DNA of 64,000 nt from Parvularcula sp038749595 (GTDB lineage Bacteria; Pseudomonadota; Alphaproteobacteria; Caulobacterales; Parvularculaceae), in NCBI GenBank assembly GCA_038749595.1, contig JBCDHW010000002.1, positions 186,001 through 250,000 of the forward strand. The letters are read 5' to 3'. Below, in pieces: positions 36,223 to 45,248 of this stretch (its first letter is position 1; the number at the start of each line of letters is the position of its first letter). Under the pieces are notes generated by a model, which ran no database searches, was not told the origin of the DNA, and saw only the letters and a list, made by a program, of their open reading frames with translations. A program made the translations under genes and the position numbers.

Positions 36223-37512
36223 GTGGCGCGCTGGCTGAAAGAGGGCATCGACCCGGAAGTCAAATTGCAATCGGACCGCAAAGTCCGCGAGACGGTCGAG
36301 ACCATCCTGGGCGATATCGACAAGCGTGGGGACGCAGCAGTCCGTGAGTACTCAGCGCAATTCGATAACTGGAACCCAGAAAGCTACCGCCTCACCCGCG
36401 AGGAAATCGACGCCTGCTACGAGCAATGCAGTGCACAGATGATCGAGGACATCAAGTTCGCGCAGGAACAGGTTCGCAACTTCGCGCAGATCCAACGCGA
36501 CTCGATGCGCGACGTCGAAGTTGAAACGCTTCCCGGTGTTACGCTTGGCCATAAGAACATTCCGATGAATTCCGTGGGCTGCTACGTACCCGGAGGAAAA
36601 TATCCCCTGATCGCCTCGGCCCACATGAGCGTTGTCACGGCAAAGGTGGCTGGCGTGAAGCGGATCGTTGCCACAGCACCACCTTTCGAAGGCAAGCCCC
36701 ATCCCGCGATTGTGGTCGCCATGGACCTTGGCGGCGCCGATGAGATCTACACAATCGGCGGGGTGCAAGGAATCGGCGCTCTTGCTCTCGGTACAGAGAC
36801 GATTGCCCCGGTCGACTTCATTGTCGGGCCTGGCAACGCATTTGTGGCCGAAGCCAAACGCCAATTGTTCGGAAAAGTCGGCATCGACCTCTTCGCAGGC
36901 CCCACCGAAACAATGGTGATTGCTGACGAAACCGTTGACGGCGAGCTTTGTGCTGCTGACCTGCTCGGTCAAGCCGAACACGGGCCCAACTCCCCTGCGG
37001 TTCTCATCACCAATTCAGAAAAGTTGGCGCGTGAAACCATGGCGGCGGTTGAAACACAGCTGACCTGGCTTCCAACCGCAGACGTGGCGGGGGTTGCATG
37101 GCGCGACTACGGGCAAGTGATCGTTTGCGACAGCTACGAGGAAATGGTCGAGGTCGCCGACGACATCGCCTCTGAGCACGTCCAAGTGATGACGAAAGAT
37201 CCAAAATACTTCTTAGATCGCATGACCAATTACGGCGCGCTGTTTTTGGGCCCAGAAACAAATGTTTCCTACGGCGACAAAGTTATCGGCACCAACCACA
37301 CACTGCCAACGATGAAGGCCGGGCGCTATACGGGAGGGCTTTGGGTCGGTAAGTTCCTCAAGACCCATACCTACCAGTGGGTCACGGAAGAAGCCTCAGT
37401 GCACGTCGGAGCGTATTGTTCTCGGCTCTGCGATTACGAAGGCTTCGCAGGGCATAAGGAGCAAGCGGACATCCGCGTACGCCGTTATGGGCAAAAACCA
37501 GCCGCCGAGTAG
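36223..37512 (+). CDS. Histidinol-dehydrogenase-family dehydrogenase, HpsN-like
   Basis: This 429-residue NAD-dependent enzyme would oxidise a primary alcohol to a carboxylate in two steps with zinc. The zinc ligands Gln250, His253 (GQAEHGPNSP), Asp352 (NVSYGDKVIG) and His411 (FAGHKEQ) and catalytic Glu318-His319 (SEHVQVMT) are present. No other his genes are nearby and it sits in a catabolic operon, so it is not biosynthetic HisD. Its overall sequence (for example MARWLKEGID at the start) recalls the sulfopropanediol dehydrogenase HpsN group, but the companion hps genes are absent, so the substrate is open. The start is GTG with AAGGAG upstream. It overlaps the lacI gene by 26 bases. Confidence 0.88.
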   Translation: MARWLKEGIDPEVKLQSDRKVRETVETILGDIDKRGDAAVREYSAQFDNWNPESYRLTREEIDACYEQCSAQMIEDIKFAQEQVRNFAQIQRDSMRDVEVETLPGVTLGHKNIPMNSVGCYVPGGKYPLIASAHMSVVTAKVAGVKRIVATAPPFEGKPHPAIVVAMDLGGADEIYTIGGVQGIGALALGTETIAPVDFIVGPGNAFVAEAKRQLFGKVGIDLFAGPTETMVIADETVDGELCAADLLGQAEHGPNSPAVLITNSEKLARETMAAVETQLTWLPTADVAGVAWRDYGQVIVCDSYEEMVEVADDIASEHVQVMTKDPKYFLDRMTNYGALFLGPETNVSYGDKVIGTNHTLPTMKAGRYTGGLWVGKFLKTHTYQWVTEEASVHVGAYCSRLCDYEGFAGHKEQADIRVRRYGQKPAAE

Positions 37513-38545
37513 TCAGCTCGCCTCCGTTCGCAGTGAAGATCGTCGCCGGGTCACGTCCTACGACGTGGCCCGCCTAGCCGGGGTTTCTCAGTCGGCCGTG
37601 TCCCGCTGCTTCAAACCAGGAGGCAGCGCTTCGGCGAAAACACGCGAAAAAGTTCTCGCAGCTGCCAAAGAACTCGGCTGGCAACCCAACGCCCTCGCGC
37701 GCGGCCTCATCACGCAGCGGTCGAACATCGTTGCTGTACTGATTTCTGGCAGCGTGAACCTCTACTATCCAGAAGTACTCTTTACACTGACACAAAGACT
37801 GTCGGACGAAGGGCTTCGGGTCATGTTGTTCACCGTCGATAGCGAGGACGATGTCGAGCCGTTGGTGGATCAGATCGCCCAATTCCAGGTCGATGCCGTG
37901 ATCTCCGCCTCGCACATGAACCGTGAGCACGCGGAACGTTTTGAAGAAACCAAAACACCGTTGGTGTTTTTCAACCGATTTTTCCGCGATCGCTCATCGG
38001 ATGTCGTTTTCTGCGATCCAGAGCCGCAAACAAGAATGCTCATCCAGCGGTTGACCGATCTCGGGCACCAACGCTTTGGAATCTTGGCAGGCCCCCCCGC
38101 CAACATGGTTTCACAAACCCGCGTCGCAAGCGTGCTCGCTGCAATCGAAGCGTCGGGCGGCCACGTTTCTGCGGAAGCCAACGGCGATTACACCTACGAA
38201 AGTGGCGCGAAGGCGGTCCATGACCTGCTTGATTGCAACAATCCGCCTACGGCCATTATTTGCGCAAACGACATGATGGCGCTTGGCCTCATCGATGAAG
38301 CGCGCACGACGCTCCGCCTCGACATCCCTCGCGACCTCTCAGTCACTGGTTTTGACGGCATCGCAACGGCACGCCTTTCGAGCTATGACTTGACGACAAT
38401 ACGCCAACCGATCGGGCGGATGTGCGACGCAGCAGTGGCGATCTTGCTTGAACAGCGCGAGCGCCCCGAACGGACCTACGAAAAGCGCGTTTTTGAGGGT
38501 CTGCTCATTGACGGTGCCACGATTTCCTCTCCGCGCAGCATTTGA
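37487..38545 (+). CDS. LacI-family transcriptional repressor of the island
   Basis: This 352-residue protein has the LacI helix-turn-helix at residues 23-42 (TSYDVARLAGVSQSAVSRCF) and the hinge helix PNALARGL at 67-74, whose Leu normally inserts into a central CpG. A periplasmic-binding-protein-like effector domain follows (IVAVLISGSVNLYYPEV, AIICANDMMALGL, VTGFDGI). The gene overlaps the dehydrogenase gene and shares its promoter. The two identical palindromes with central CG flanking the island are its likely operators. The effector should be the substrate or an early intermediate. Confidence 0.93.
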   Translation: MGKNQPPSSQLASVRSEDRRRVTSYDVARLAGVSQSAVSRCFKPGGSASAKTREKVLAAAKELGWQPNALARGLITQRSNIVAVLISGSVNLYYPEVLFTLTQRLSDEGLRVMLFTVDSEDDVEPLVDQIAQFQVDAVISASHMNREHAERFEETKTPLVFFNRFFRDRSSDVVFCDPEPQTRMLIQRLTDLGHQRFGILAGPPANMVSQTRVASVLAAIEASGGHVSAEANGDYTYESGAKAVHDLLDCNNPPTAIICANDMMALGLIDEARTTLRLDIPRDLSVTGFDGIATARLSSYDLTTIRQPIGRMCDAAVAILLEQRERPERTYEKRVFEGLLIDGATISSPRSI

Positions 38546-38566
38546 CGATATTTGGACGCCAAAGAT

Positions 38567-39715
38567 ATGAAACTCAGCACAGATCGTATTTTGACCACAC
38601 ACGTTGGGAGTCTCCCCCGATCAAAACCCGTCACCGATGCTGTCTTCAGTATAGAGAACGGCGAGGGGATGAGTGACGAAGCCTTCGATGCAATCGTCAG
38701 GCCTGCAGTGAAAGACGTCGTCGCTCGCCAAAACGCTGCTGGCGTGGACGTGGTCAGCGACGGCGAAATGAGCAAAATCTCCTACGCGACGTACATTAAA
38801 GATCGCATCACCGGCTTCGACGGGGACAGCCCGCGACGAGCACCAGCGGATCTCGAAGAGTTTCCCTCGTTCCTTGAGAGGCAAGCCAAAGGCGGCGGAA
38901 CGCCAAGCTATCGGCGTCCACGATGTGTCGGCGCAATCGCCCCGAAGAGTGACGAACCGCTCAATGCTGATCTTTCGCGGTTTGCGGAAGCGCTCGCCGA
39001 GACACCAGCAACCGACAGTTTCATGAACGCCGCCTCGCCTGGCGTCATCGCACTCTTTCAACCGAATGATCATTACCCGGACGACGACGCCTATCTCGAA
39101 GCCCTCGCCGAAGCGATGCGTCCAGAATATGAAGCCATCGTCGCTGCTGGCCACTTGCTCCAACTGGACAGTCCGGACCTTGGGCTCGGTCGACATATGA
39201 TGTTCAAGGACAGGCCGGAAGAGGAATATAAAGCCCGTGCGGAGCGTCATGTCGAAGTCCTCAACCATGCGCTGCGCAATATCGATGGCGAAAAAGTCCG
39301 TATGCATATTTGCTGGGGAAACTATGAGGGCCCCCACCATTGTGATGCGCCCATGGATACGGTGCTGCCCATTGCGCTCAAAGCAAAGCCGCAAGGCCTC
39401 CTCTTCGAAAACGCCAATCCTCGGCATGCGCACGAATGGACCGTATTCGCAGAGGAAGCTTCAAAGGGCGGCTTGAAAGACAAAGTGCTTATCCCCGGCG
39501 TGATCGACTCGACGACCAATTTCGTCGAACACCCCGAACTCGTCGAACAACGGCTCACACGGTTCACAGAGATGGTCGGACAAGAGCGGGTCATCGCGGG
39601 AACGGACTGCGGCTTCTCAACATTCGCGGGCTTTGGCGCGGTTGACGAAAGCATCGTGTACGCGAAACTGAAATCTCTCGCCGAGGGTGCTGAACGCGCA
39701 TCGAAAGCGTCGTAA
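38567..39715 (+). CDS. MetE-like (cobalamin-independent methionine synthase II) methyltransferase
   Basis: This 382-residue TIM-barrel protein of the MetE C-terminal/UroD superfamily has a complete zinc site: His247 and Cys249 (MHICWGNY), Glu281 (LLFENANP) and Cys348 (AGTDCGFST). The N-terminal half of true MetE is absent, and the sequence starts with the family motif LTTHVGSLPRS. Members in catabolic operons transfer methyl or other alkyl groups to a thiol, so a demethylation or thiol-transfer step on the island substrate is plausible. The ATG at 38567 is preferred over an in-frame TTG at 38552. One base separates it from the aldolase gene. Confidence 0.85.
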   Translation: MKLSTDRILTTHVGSLPRSKPVTDAVFSIENGEGMSDEAFDAIVRPAVKDVVARQNAAGVDVVSDGEMSKISYATYIKDRITGFDGDSPRRAPADLEEFPSFLERQAKGGGTPSYRRPRCVGAIAPKSDEPLNADLSRFAEALAETPATDSFMNAASPGVIALFQPNDHYPDDDAYLEALAEAMRPEYEAIVAAGHLLQLDSPDLGLGRHMMFKDRPEEEYKARAERHVEVLNHALRNIDGEKVRMHICWGNYEGPHHCDAPMDTVLPIALKAKPQGLLFENANPRHAHEWTVFAEEASKGGLKDKVLIPGVIDSTTNFVEHPELVEQRLTRFTEMVGQERVIAGTDCGFSTFAGFGAVDESIVYAKLKSLAEGAERASKAS

Positions 39716-39716
39716 A

Positions 39717-40466
39717 ATGCTGAAAAAACGACTCAATTCAAGAGAACCGCTTCTCGGGACGTTCATAAAAACGCCGTCACCAATTATCTGTGAAGTGATG
39801 GGAAGGACGGATCTGGATCTTATTTGTCTTGATGCGGAGCATGCGCCGTTTGATCGTCGAGACCTCGATCTTTGTCTACTGGCATCACGGTCAAGCAACA
39901 TTCCAGCAATCGTACGTATCCCGTCCCTTTCGGCTGAGCATATCTTGAACGCGCTCGATTGCGGGGCTGAAGGGGTCCTTGTTCCCCACGTATCATCTGC
40001 AGACGAAGCATCAAAAGCCGTCGCATTCTCAACCTATGGCCTTGGACGAGGATTTGCTGGATCGTCGCGCTCGGCGGGATATATGAAAGCGTCAATGGCG
40101 CAGCACATTCAGTCATCGAACGACCGAGTGTGTATCATAGCGCAAATTGAAGACGCTGCTGCGCTCGATCAAATCGACCAAATTCTGTCCGTGGACACCA
40201 TTGATGCATTTTTTATCGGTCGCGCCGATCTCACGGTCTCACTCGGCTACGATAATCCGAACACCCCTGAAGTGATCGAAGCCGTTTCCGAAATCTGCCG
40301 CAAGGGGAACGAACGTGGCCGGACGATCGGGATGTTTACCGCAAATCTAGATGAGATCGATGCTTGGCGCGGCAAAGGCGCGAGCCTCTTCCTGCTAAGC
40401 TCCGAACACAGCATGATTTTAGACGGCGCTAAAGCGCTTAATGAGAAAGTGCGATCGCAATTTTAA
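39717..40466 (+). CDS. HpcH/HpaI-family aldolase
   Basis: This 249-residue class II pyruvate aldolase splits 2-oxo-4-hydroxy acids to pyruvate and an aldehyde. Family motifs are LLGTFIKTPSP at the start, LICLDAEHAPFD with the catalytic His, the metal ligand Glu in IIAQIED, and Asp in FIGRADLTVSLG. The frame begins at 39687, but the ATG at 39717 (MLKKRLNSREPLLGTF) matches the family and lies 1 base after the MetE-like stop. It is the last gene of the lacI operon and suggests the pathway ends in central C3 metabolites. Confidence 0.9.
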   Translation: MLKKRLNSREPLLGTFIKTPSPIICEVMGRTDLDLICLDAEHAPFDRRDLDLCLLASRSSNIPAIVRIPSLSAEHILNALDCGAEGVLVPHVSSADEASKAVAFSTYGLGRGFAGSSRSAGYMKASMAQHIQSSNDRVCIIAQIEDAAALDQIDQILSVDTIDAFFIGRADLTVSLGYDNPNTPEVIEAVSEICRKGNERGRTIGMFTANLDEIDAWRGKGASLFLLSSEHSMILDGAKALNEKVRSQF

Positions 40467-40495
40467 GAGGAACGGCTAGCGGCCAGCTGAAGACG

Positions 40496-40525
40496 GAAAG
40501 GCGTGGCTTCCCGTCACCGCTTTTC
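40496..40525. terminator. Bidirectional terminator-like hairpin between converging catabolic operons
   Basis: GAAAGGCGTG (40496-40505) pairs with CACCGCTTTTC (40515-40525) with one bulge and one G-U pair. A and T runs flank the stem on both sides. It lies between the aldolase stop (40466) and the amidohydrolase stop (40536), so it can end both transcripts. Confidence 0.6.
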
Positions 40526-40535
40526 TTGAACATGC

Positions 40536-41435
40536 TCAAATGCGGTAAAAAGCTTCTGCGTTCCCGGCATACATCATAGCTCGCTCTTCATCCGAAAAAT
40601 CGGCCGTTGCCTTAAAAAACGCAGACCAAACGCGTTCATACGAAGCATAAAGTCCATCTACCGGGAAATTTGAGCCGAACGCCACATGACTCGGCGAGAA
40701 AACGTCGATCACTTGCAGCACCCAAGCACGCACGTCTTCATCAGTCCACTGATGCTGGAACATGCCGAAGCCAGATATTTTACAGAGAACATCGGCACTG
40801 TCGCGAAGGTTCTTCAAACCATCTGTCCAATGCTTGCGCCCAGCTGCTGAATACTCTTGGAGACTTCCCGCGTGGCAGAGCGCTACGCGAGCGCCTTCGA
40901 CCTTCGAAAACAGCGATGCCGCAGCGCCCAAGAAAGGCGGCGTTAGCTGAAGATCAAAGGTCAAACCATGCTGAGCGAGTGTCCCTTGCCCGGCCAAAAA
41001 CCGGTCGTCATAAAGCAAGTTAGCGGTACCTGTTTGCTCGTCTTCATCCGTACTTCGACTAACAATCTGCCGTACACCTCTCAAGCGCAACGAAGCACCA
41101 GCGTGTTCCGCCAATTGATCTTCAAGGTCAGGTGCTGTGAGGTCCGCAAACGCGACAATACCAGCCGGTAGCCCAGTTGTCTCCGCTTGCTGATCAAGCC
41201 AAACAGTCTCAGCAACCGATTGATCCGGAGCGGCTCCGACTTGAATATGAACGGTTTTCTGTATCGGCAACGCACCCGATTGATCTTTCAAGTCAGCAGG
41301 TAAAAAGTTCTTTTGGATGGGCGTCGGATCACCGAAGAACCGTTTTTTACCCCGCTCCATCAGCCACGGGTACCGCACTGCACCCAAATCCCAAAAGTGG
41401 TGATGCGCGTCTACGATCCGTGAGGGTATCGTCAT
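40536..41435 (-). CDS. Amidohydrolase (lactonase-like, COG3618 type)
   Basis: This 299-residue TIM-barrel metal hydrolase is related to L-fuconolactonase and 2-pyrone-4,6-dicarboxylate lactonase. It shows the HxH motif in VDAHHHFWDLG (residues about 8-18), a later histidine (VALCHAGS) and the conserved aspartate in FGSNFPVDG. Such enzymes open lactone rings of sugar acids or aromatic breakdown products. It is the last gene of the six-gene minus-strand operon; its ATG overlaps the stop of the SnoaL gene (ATGA). Confidence 0.9.
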   Translation of the reverse strand: MTIPSRIVDAHHHFWDLGAVRYPWLMERGKKRFFGDPTPIQKNFLPADLKDQSGALPIQKTVHIQVGAAPDQSVAETVWLDQQAETTGLPAGIVAFADLTAPDLEDQLAEHAGASLRLRGVRQIVSRSTDEDEQTGTANLLYDDRFLAGQGTLAQHGLTFDLQLTPPFLGAAASLFSKVEGARVALCHAGSLQEYSAAGRKHWTDGLKNLRDSADVLCKISGFGMFQHQWTDEDVRAWVLQVIDVFSPSHVAFGSNFPVDGLYASYERVWSAFFKATADFSDEERAMMYAGNAEAFYRI

Positions 41436-42502
41436 GTGAGAAGACGCGCTGTCGCGATTTGGCGATGCAAAGCGAGATCGTCCCAGATCGTCGTTTCCTC
41501 CCGTATACGGCCATTCATGATACGGAAGTGTGACACTGCAAGGATGAAGATCGGAGCACCACTCGGAGCGCCGTACGCTCCATCTCCATTATGATGTCCA
41601 CGGACCGTCCAGCGGGCGGCAACATCGACCGCTTCACCAAGATAGGGAATTTCACAAATGTGGTCGATCGACAAAACCGCATCCGGAAGCGCATCCAAGA
41701 TCGAACCTAATTGCTCTGATAACTGATCGTATCCGTACGCTTCTCGACCGGACGGATAGTGTGTCCCCACACGGAAATCGTAAAATTCTGAAAGTCTTTC
41801 CAGTTCTTTGGCACCCCAGATGGCCTCCAAAGCACCGACCGCAATACGCGACGCCTGCGTCTCAGCCGATACGGCACGGTGCTCCGCACCCGTCCGATAA
41901 TGAGTGAGCTTATCGAGCAACGAGGCGTTTGCTGCAATGTCCGCTTTTGCCTGCCGCTCCGCAGTCTCTTCCAGCGAGAACCCTAATTGCAGGCAAAGTG
42001 CGCCATTATCGCGAACCAGCCACTCTTCAACAACCTGGTTTTCCTTGCACAGACAATCGGCAATGGTTTGCACCCGTGCACGTTTACCTGTGGCTGCTCC
42101 GAACTCTGACGGTCCGTGATTCGTCATCTTCGACGTGATTAAGTGCGAGGAATAGAACACGCCAGGTGCATCTTCAGACCAAATGACGTTGTCGCCATCC
42201 AATCGCCTATCGGGAAAAGACGCCAACGTCTGATTGGTGTTATCGACGACGGTTTGCGCGCCCGAAATTGGGCCGGCCATCGTGTGGATAACACAACTAT
42301 CAGCGTAATACTTCAGACACAGATCAACGTCGCGATCATGCCAGATCCGTTCGGTTATCCGAATGATATAGTGAGGGAAATCGACAAATTCGGGATCAAA
42401 ACCGGGAAGATCCATCCGTCGCTCCGCGCCAGGGTTCATCATCTCGCGAATGTCGGTAGTCGCAACGTGGGTTACTGATTGTTTGCTCACTGAACAGTCC
42501 AT
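41432..42502 (-). CDS. Double SnoaL/NTF2-like protein (island copy 3, divergent)
   Basis: This 356-residue protein has two NTF2-like domains (about 35-190 and 215-350). The first shows the usual pattern RIWHDRDVDLCLKYYADSCVIH and later RVQTIADCLCKENQVVEEWLVRDN; the second has WGAKELERLSEFY and DVAARWTVRGHHNGDG. It is only distantly related to the other two double-SnoaL proteins of the island. The ATG overlaps the SDR stop by 16 bases; internal ATGs 20-30 codons later are possible starts. The reaction is unknown. Confidence 0.82.
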   Translation of the reverse strand: MDCSVSKQSVTHVATTDIREMMNPGAERRMDLPGFDPEFVDFPHYIIRITERIWHDRDVDLCLKYYADSCVIHTMAGPISGAQTVVDNTNQTLASFPDRRLDGDNVIWSEDAPGVFYSSHLITSKMTNHGPSEFGAATGKRARVQTIADCLCKENQVVEEWLVRDNGALCLQLGFSLEETAERQAKADIAANASLLDKLTHYRTGAEHRAVSAETQASRIAVGALEAIWGAKELERLSEFYDFRVGTHYPSGREAYGYDQLSEQLGSILDALPDAVLSIDHICEIPYLGEAVDVAARWTVRGHHNGDGAYGAPSGAPIFILAVSHFRIMNGRIREETTIWDDLALHRQIATARLLT

Positions 42503-43209
42503 CCACCATCGACCAAAAGGCTATGTCCAGTGATCATTCGTGCTCCATCAGAACACAGATAAGATACCGCGCTCGCAACGTCTTCGGGCTTTGCAACTTG
42601 ACCCAGAGGGATCATTCTCTTCACAAATGCCGAAAACTCGGGATCGTTGAGCATAGGCGCGGTCATCGGTGTTTCAACGAACGTTGGCGCAACGGCGTTC
42701 ACACGTATTTGGCGGGGAGCAAGCTCGACCGCCATTGCTTTCGTAAGGCCTTCAAGGGCATGCTTTGTCATACAGTATACGGTACGATTAGGCGAGCCAA
42801 CGTGCCCCATCTGCGAGGTCATATTCACGATGCTCGCGCCACTTCTCATACGCGTCAACGCCGAACGAGCGATCCTGAACGCAGCGCGGACGTTGAGATC
42901 TAAAACACGATCCAGCGTTTCATCAGTTACACTTGTCATCGGCTCTGGAACATTCGTACCCGCATTATTGACCAAGACATCAAGCCTTTCGAGGTTTTCG
43001 ATTTTCGCTAAGAACGCGTCGCTCGTCGCATCGACCGGCCACGTTTCTCCGTCGTCGGAAAGCGCGTCGTTGAGAGCATCGAGGTCGGAAGATGGCCTTG
43101 CCACGCCAATAATATAGAATTTATCCCTCTGTAATTGTTCGGAAATTGCGCGCCCGAGGCCACGACTCGCACCAGTGACCAGCGCCACTTTTTTCCCCGC
43201 TTGCGCCAC
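42487..43209 (-). CDS. SDR-family oxidoreductase of the island
   Basis: This is a classical short-chain dehydrogenase of about 240 residues. It has the cofactor motif VTGASRGLGRA, the ARPSSDL segment after the second strand (which favours NADP), LVNNAGTN, the catalytic serine segment NMTSQMGHVG and YCMTK (Tyr-x-x-x-Lys). The C-terminal LVDGGWTV is typical. Two GTG starts are possible: 43218, overlapping the cupin gene by 10 bases, or 43209, which lies at proper distance from AAGGGAG and overlaps the cupin stop by one base; the latter is chosen. Within the operon it probably oxidises or reduces an alcohol intermediate. Confidence 0.88.
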   Translation of the reverse strand: MAQAGKKVALVTGASRGLGRAISEQLQRDKFYIIGVARPSSDLDALNDALSDDGETWPVDATSDAFLAKIENLERLDVLVNNAGTNVPEPMTSVTDETLDRVLDLNVRAAFRIARSALTRMRSGASIVNMTSQMGHVGSPNRTVYCMTKHALEGLTKAMAVELAPRQIRVNAVAPTFVETPMTAPMLNDPEFSAFVKRMIPLGQVAKPEDVASAVSYLCSDGARMITGHSLLVDGGWTVQ

Positions 43210-44207
43210 TAAATGCACGCTCCCTTTGCATCGCGAAGGTGATCGCCCCCACGTACAGCGAGAACTGTCGTATCCGTCTCGGCGTACAGCCCGCGGATAC
43301 TGTCCGGATCAAGACTAATGGTGTCGCCAGGATGACAAAGTGGTCGCGACGAATGTCCGTCTACGCATAGTTGGCAGGTGCCCTCTTGAACAAACCATAC
43401 TTCCGGTACCGAAAGCGGCGGTGCCGAGATCGTTGTACCCTTCGCAACCCGTAACTCCGTGATGGTAAAGCCGTGTCTCCAAGCCAATGGCTCGGGCCCG
43501 ATAAGAGGGCGTGCGAACACACCGTTCGGTGCGGGAACGTGAGGAGATATCTCATCTCCGGCGCGGATAACGAGCTTTTCGAGATCGCTACTCGTTGCAC
43601 GATCGAGGGCGGCCACCTGCGCGCTTGTCGTACGTGGCATCGGGTTGACGTCAGTTGGCTTTTCCTGACCGGCAGCAAGATCCACCAACGACCCATTCTC
43701 AAGCAAAAGCAGACCGTAATCCGTAGCCAGATCGAAAACGCAAGGCGCCCAGAGAACGCGACCCGGATCATCGCCGCCGAGAATAGCAAAGAGAAAACCG
43801 CTTTCGTCGCCAACGTTTTCAAACCCGCGGAAGAGATTCGTCGGTAGAGAGATTAAGTCGCCGGGGTTCAGGAAGACCTCCCCATCATCAGCATTCTCGC
43901 CGCTCATAAACCGCCAAGTTCCTGAATGAACATAAAAAACTTCGGCAGTATCATGGCTGTGCTGAGAGTTCAGACACCCCGGCGGTTGCCGCGCGCCGCC
44001 AATGTTGAAACCGTGCGGCTGGGCAATGTGAACAAACTGGTCCGGATTTTCAGACACGCCCGGTCCGATAATTGTGAAGTTCTCTTTTTGATCAGAACCC
44101 GGACTGCGCGTGTCGATGAATGCATTCTTGCAAGGAACCAACTCATCGTAGCGCACGATTTTATGTGGGAATTGGGCGACGTCCACAGAACGGTAGCTGG
44201 CGCTCAT
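43209..44207 (-). CDS. Bicupin protein
   Basis: This 332-residue protein has two cupin barrels. The first, about residues 60-150, has HSHDTAEVFYVHSGTWRF and NPGDLISLPTNLFRGF; its His-His-Glu pattern can bind a metal. The second, about 230-325, has PEVWFVQEGTCQL and HPGDTISLDPDSIRGL and lacks the first histidines, so it is probably structural or a sensor. Bicupins in catabolic operons act as dioxygenases or isomerases. The ATG has GGAGGAA upstream and lies 3 bases after the SnoaL stop. Confidence 0.86.
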   Translation of the reverse strand: MSASYRSVDVAQFPHKIVRYDELVPCKNAFIDTRSPGSDQKENFTIIGPGVSENPDQFVHIAQPHGFNIGGARQPPGCLNSQHSHDTAEVFYVHSGTWRFMSGENADDGEVFLNPGDLISLPTNLFRGFENVGDESGFLFAILGGDDPGRVLWAPCVFDLATDYGLLLLENGSLVDLAAGQEKPTDVNPMPRTTSAQVAALDRATSSDLEKLVIRAGDEISPHVPAPNGVFARPLIGPEPLAWRHGFTITELRVAKGTTISAPPLSVPEVWFVQEGTCQLCVDGHSSRPLCHPGDTISLDPDSIRGLYAETDTTVLAVRGGDHLRDAKGACI

Positions 44208-44210
44208 CGC

Positions 44211-45248
44211 TTATTCCTCCCAAGGCAGCTGAAGCCGCGGCTGCCCACGAAGGTGTGCGAGACGTTCGAAAACATCGTAGCCGATTTGTTTCAGTACATG
44301 GACGATATCAAGCGGCACCCAGTTTTCGACGATTTTACCACGATCAACGCGATAGAAATCCATAACACGCATACGAACATTCCTTCCGGACGCGGCGAGC
44401 CCTAGCCAACCATCGCCGGTATGGGTTGCGGTTACGCTTGGCCAACCGCCAGTGACCGCAAACATTCCGTCGCCCATGCGGATGAGATGCTGACCGCCTC
44501 GGCGATCGGGAAAGGCTATCAAAAACGGAATTTGATGGTGGGCTTGAAAGCCCTGTAGCCCTCGCGTGGTGCCAATACCGCCCGGACCGAACCAAAGAAA
44601 CGTAGGCGACCAATATCGCTCTTGCTTCATTGATGCCAACGACTTCCCGTCGAATTGCATCAACGTTTCTTGCATCTCTCGGGAGAAGCGAAGAGTCTCC
44701 GCACCTTTTTCACTGTCTACGGAGTATATATCAACACCGCTTCCGTCACCCGGCGGCAGCCATAGGCCCTCCGCGCCTAAACTGGGAGGCGTGAGAGCCA
44801 CGCCAGCCTGCCGCAGCACATCGATGACGTCGATGATCACCCATGTTTCTGTGATGAGCCCATCCTCAACACGATGCGTTTCGCCAAAGCGTAGCTGGGT
44901 CACTTTGTGCGTCGCCGGAATACCCAGCCAGTCATGCGCGAACGTACCGACATAATGGCCGGTCGTTGCGACCATTTCTGCGCCATCGCTTTCTCCCGAC
45001 AACACGATGGTCTCCGCACGCGCCAAGTCGGGAAAGCTTTTTTTCAGTGCACCGAAGAAATTTTCGGAAAGACTTTCTCGGCCGGCCAACTCGTTGATGG
45101 GCTCAAAAAAGTGCGCGCGCACTGTTGGAGCAACAAAGTCGGACAGTACGCTGATCGTGTCGGCGGTGCTACACGATGCAGCGCTGCGCAAGCCTTCGAT
45201 AACCCGGCGTTTATTATCGACAAATCGGTTGTTTGAGGAACTTGTCAC
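44211..45248 (-). CDS. Double SnoaL-like domain protein (island copy 2)
   Basis: This 345-residue protein is a clear paralogue of the protein at 35139-36167. Both carry ERYWSxxFLWFGPGGIG, TGGWP, GWLGL and MRVMDF in the second domain, and the first domains share a TGYFAGTFA/TGHYVGTFA segment and a PPTH/PATH-like motif. Like copy 1 it has two NTF2-like cones. The start is GTG at 45248, overlapping the hydrolase stop (GTGA). The presence of related copies in both operons suggests a hetero-oligomer or successive steps on similar intermediates. Confidence 0.86.
   Translation of the reverse strand: MTSSSNNRFVDNKRRVIEGLRSAASCSTADTISVLSDFVAPTVRAHFFEPINELAGRESLSENFFGALKKSFPDLARAETIVLSGESDGAEMVATTGHYVGTFAHDWLGIPATHKVTQLRFGETHRVEDGLITETWVIIDVIDVLRQAGVALTPPSLGAEGLWLPPGDGSGVDIYSVDSEKGAETLRFSREMQETLMQFDGKSLASMKQERYWSPTFLWFGPGGIGTTRGLQGFQAHHQIPFLIAFPDRRGGQHLIRMGDGMFAVTGGWPSVTATHTGDGWLGLAASGRNVRMRVMDFYRVDRGKIVENWVPLDIVHVLKQIGYDVFERLAHLRGQPRLQLPWEE

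Noticed and set aside
36223..37512. Biosynthetic histidinol dehydrogenase (hisD)
   Set aside because: Residues are right for the fold, but the operon is catabolic and LacI-controlled with no histidine genes, so a HpsN-like role is preferred.
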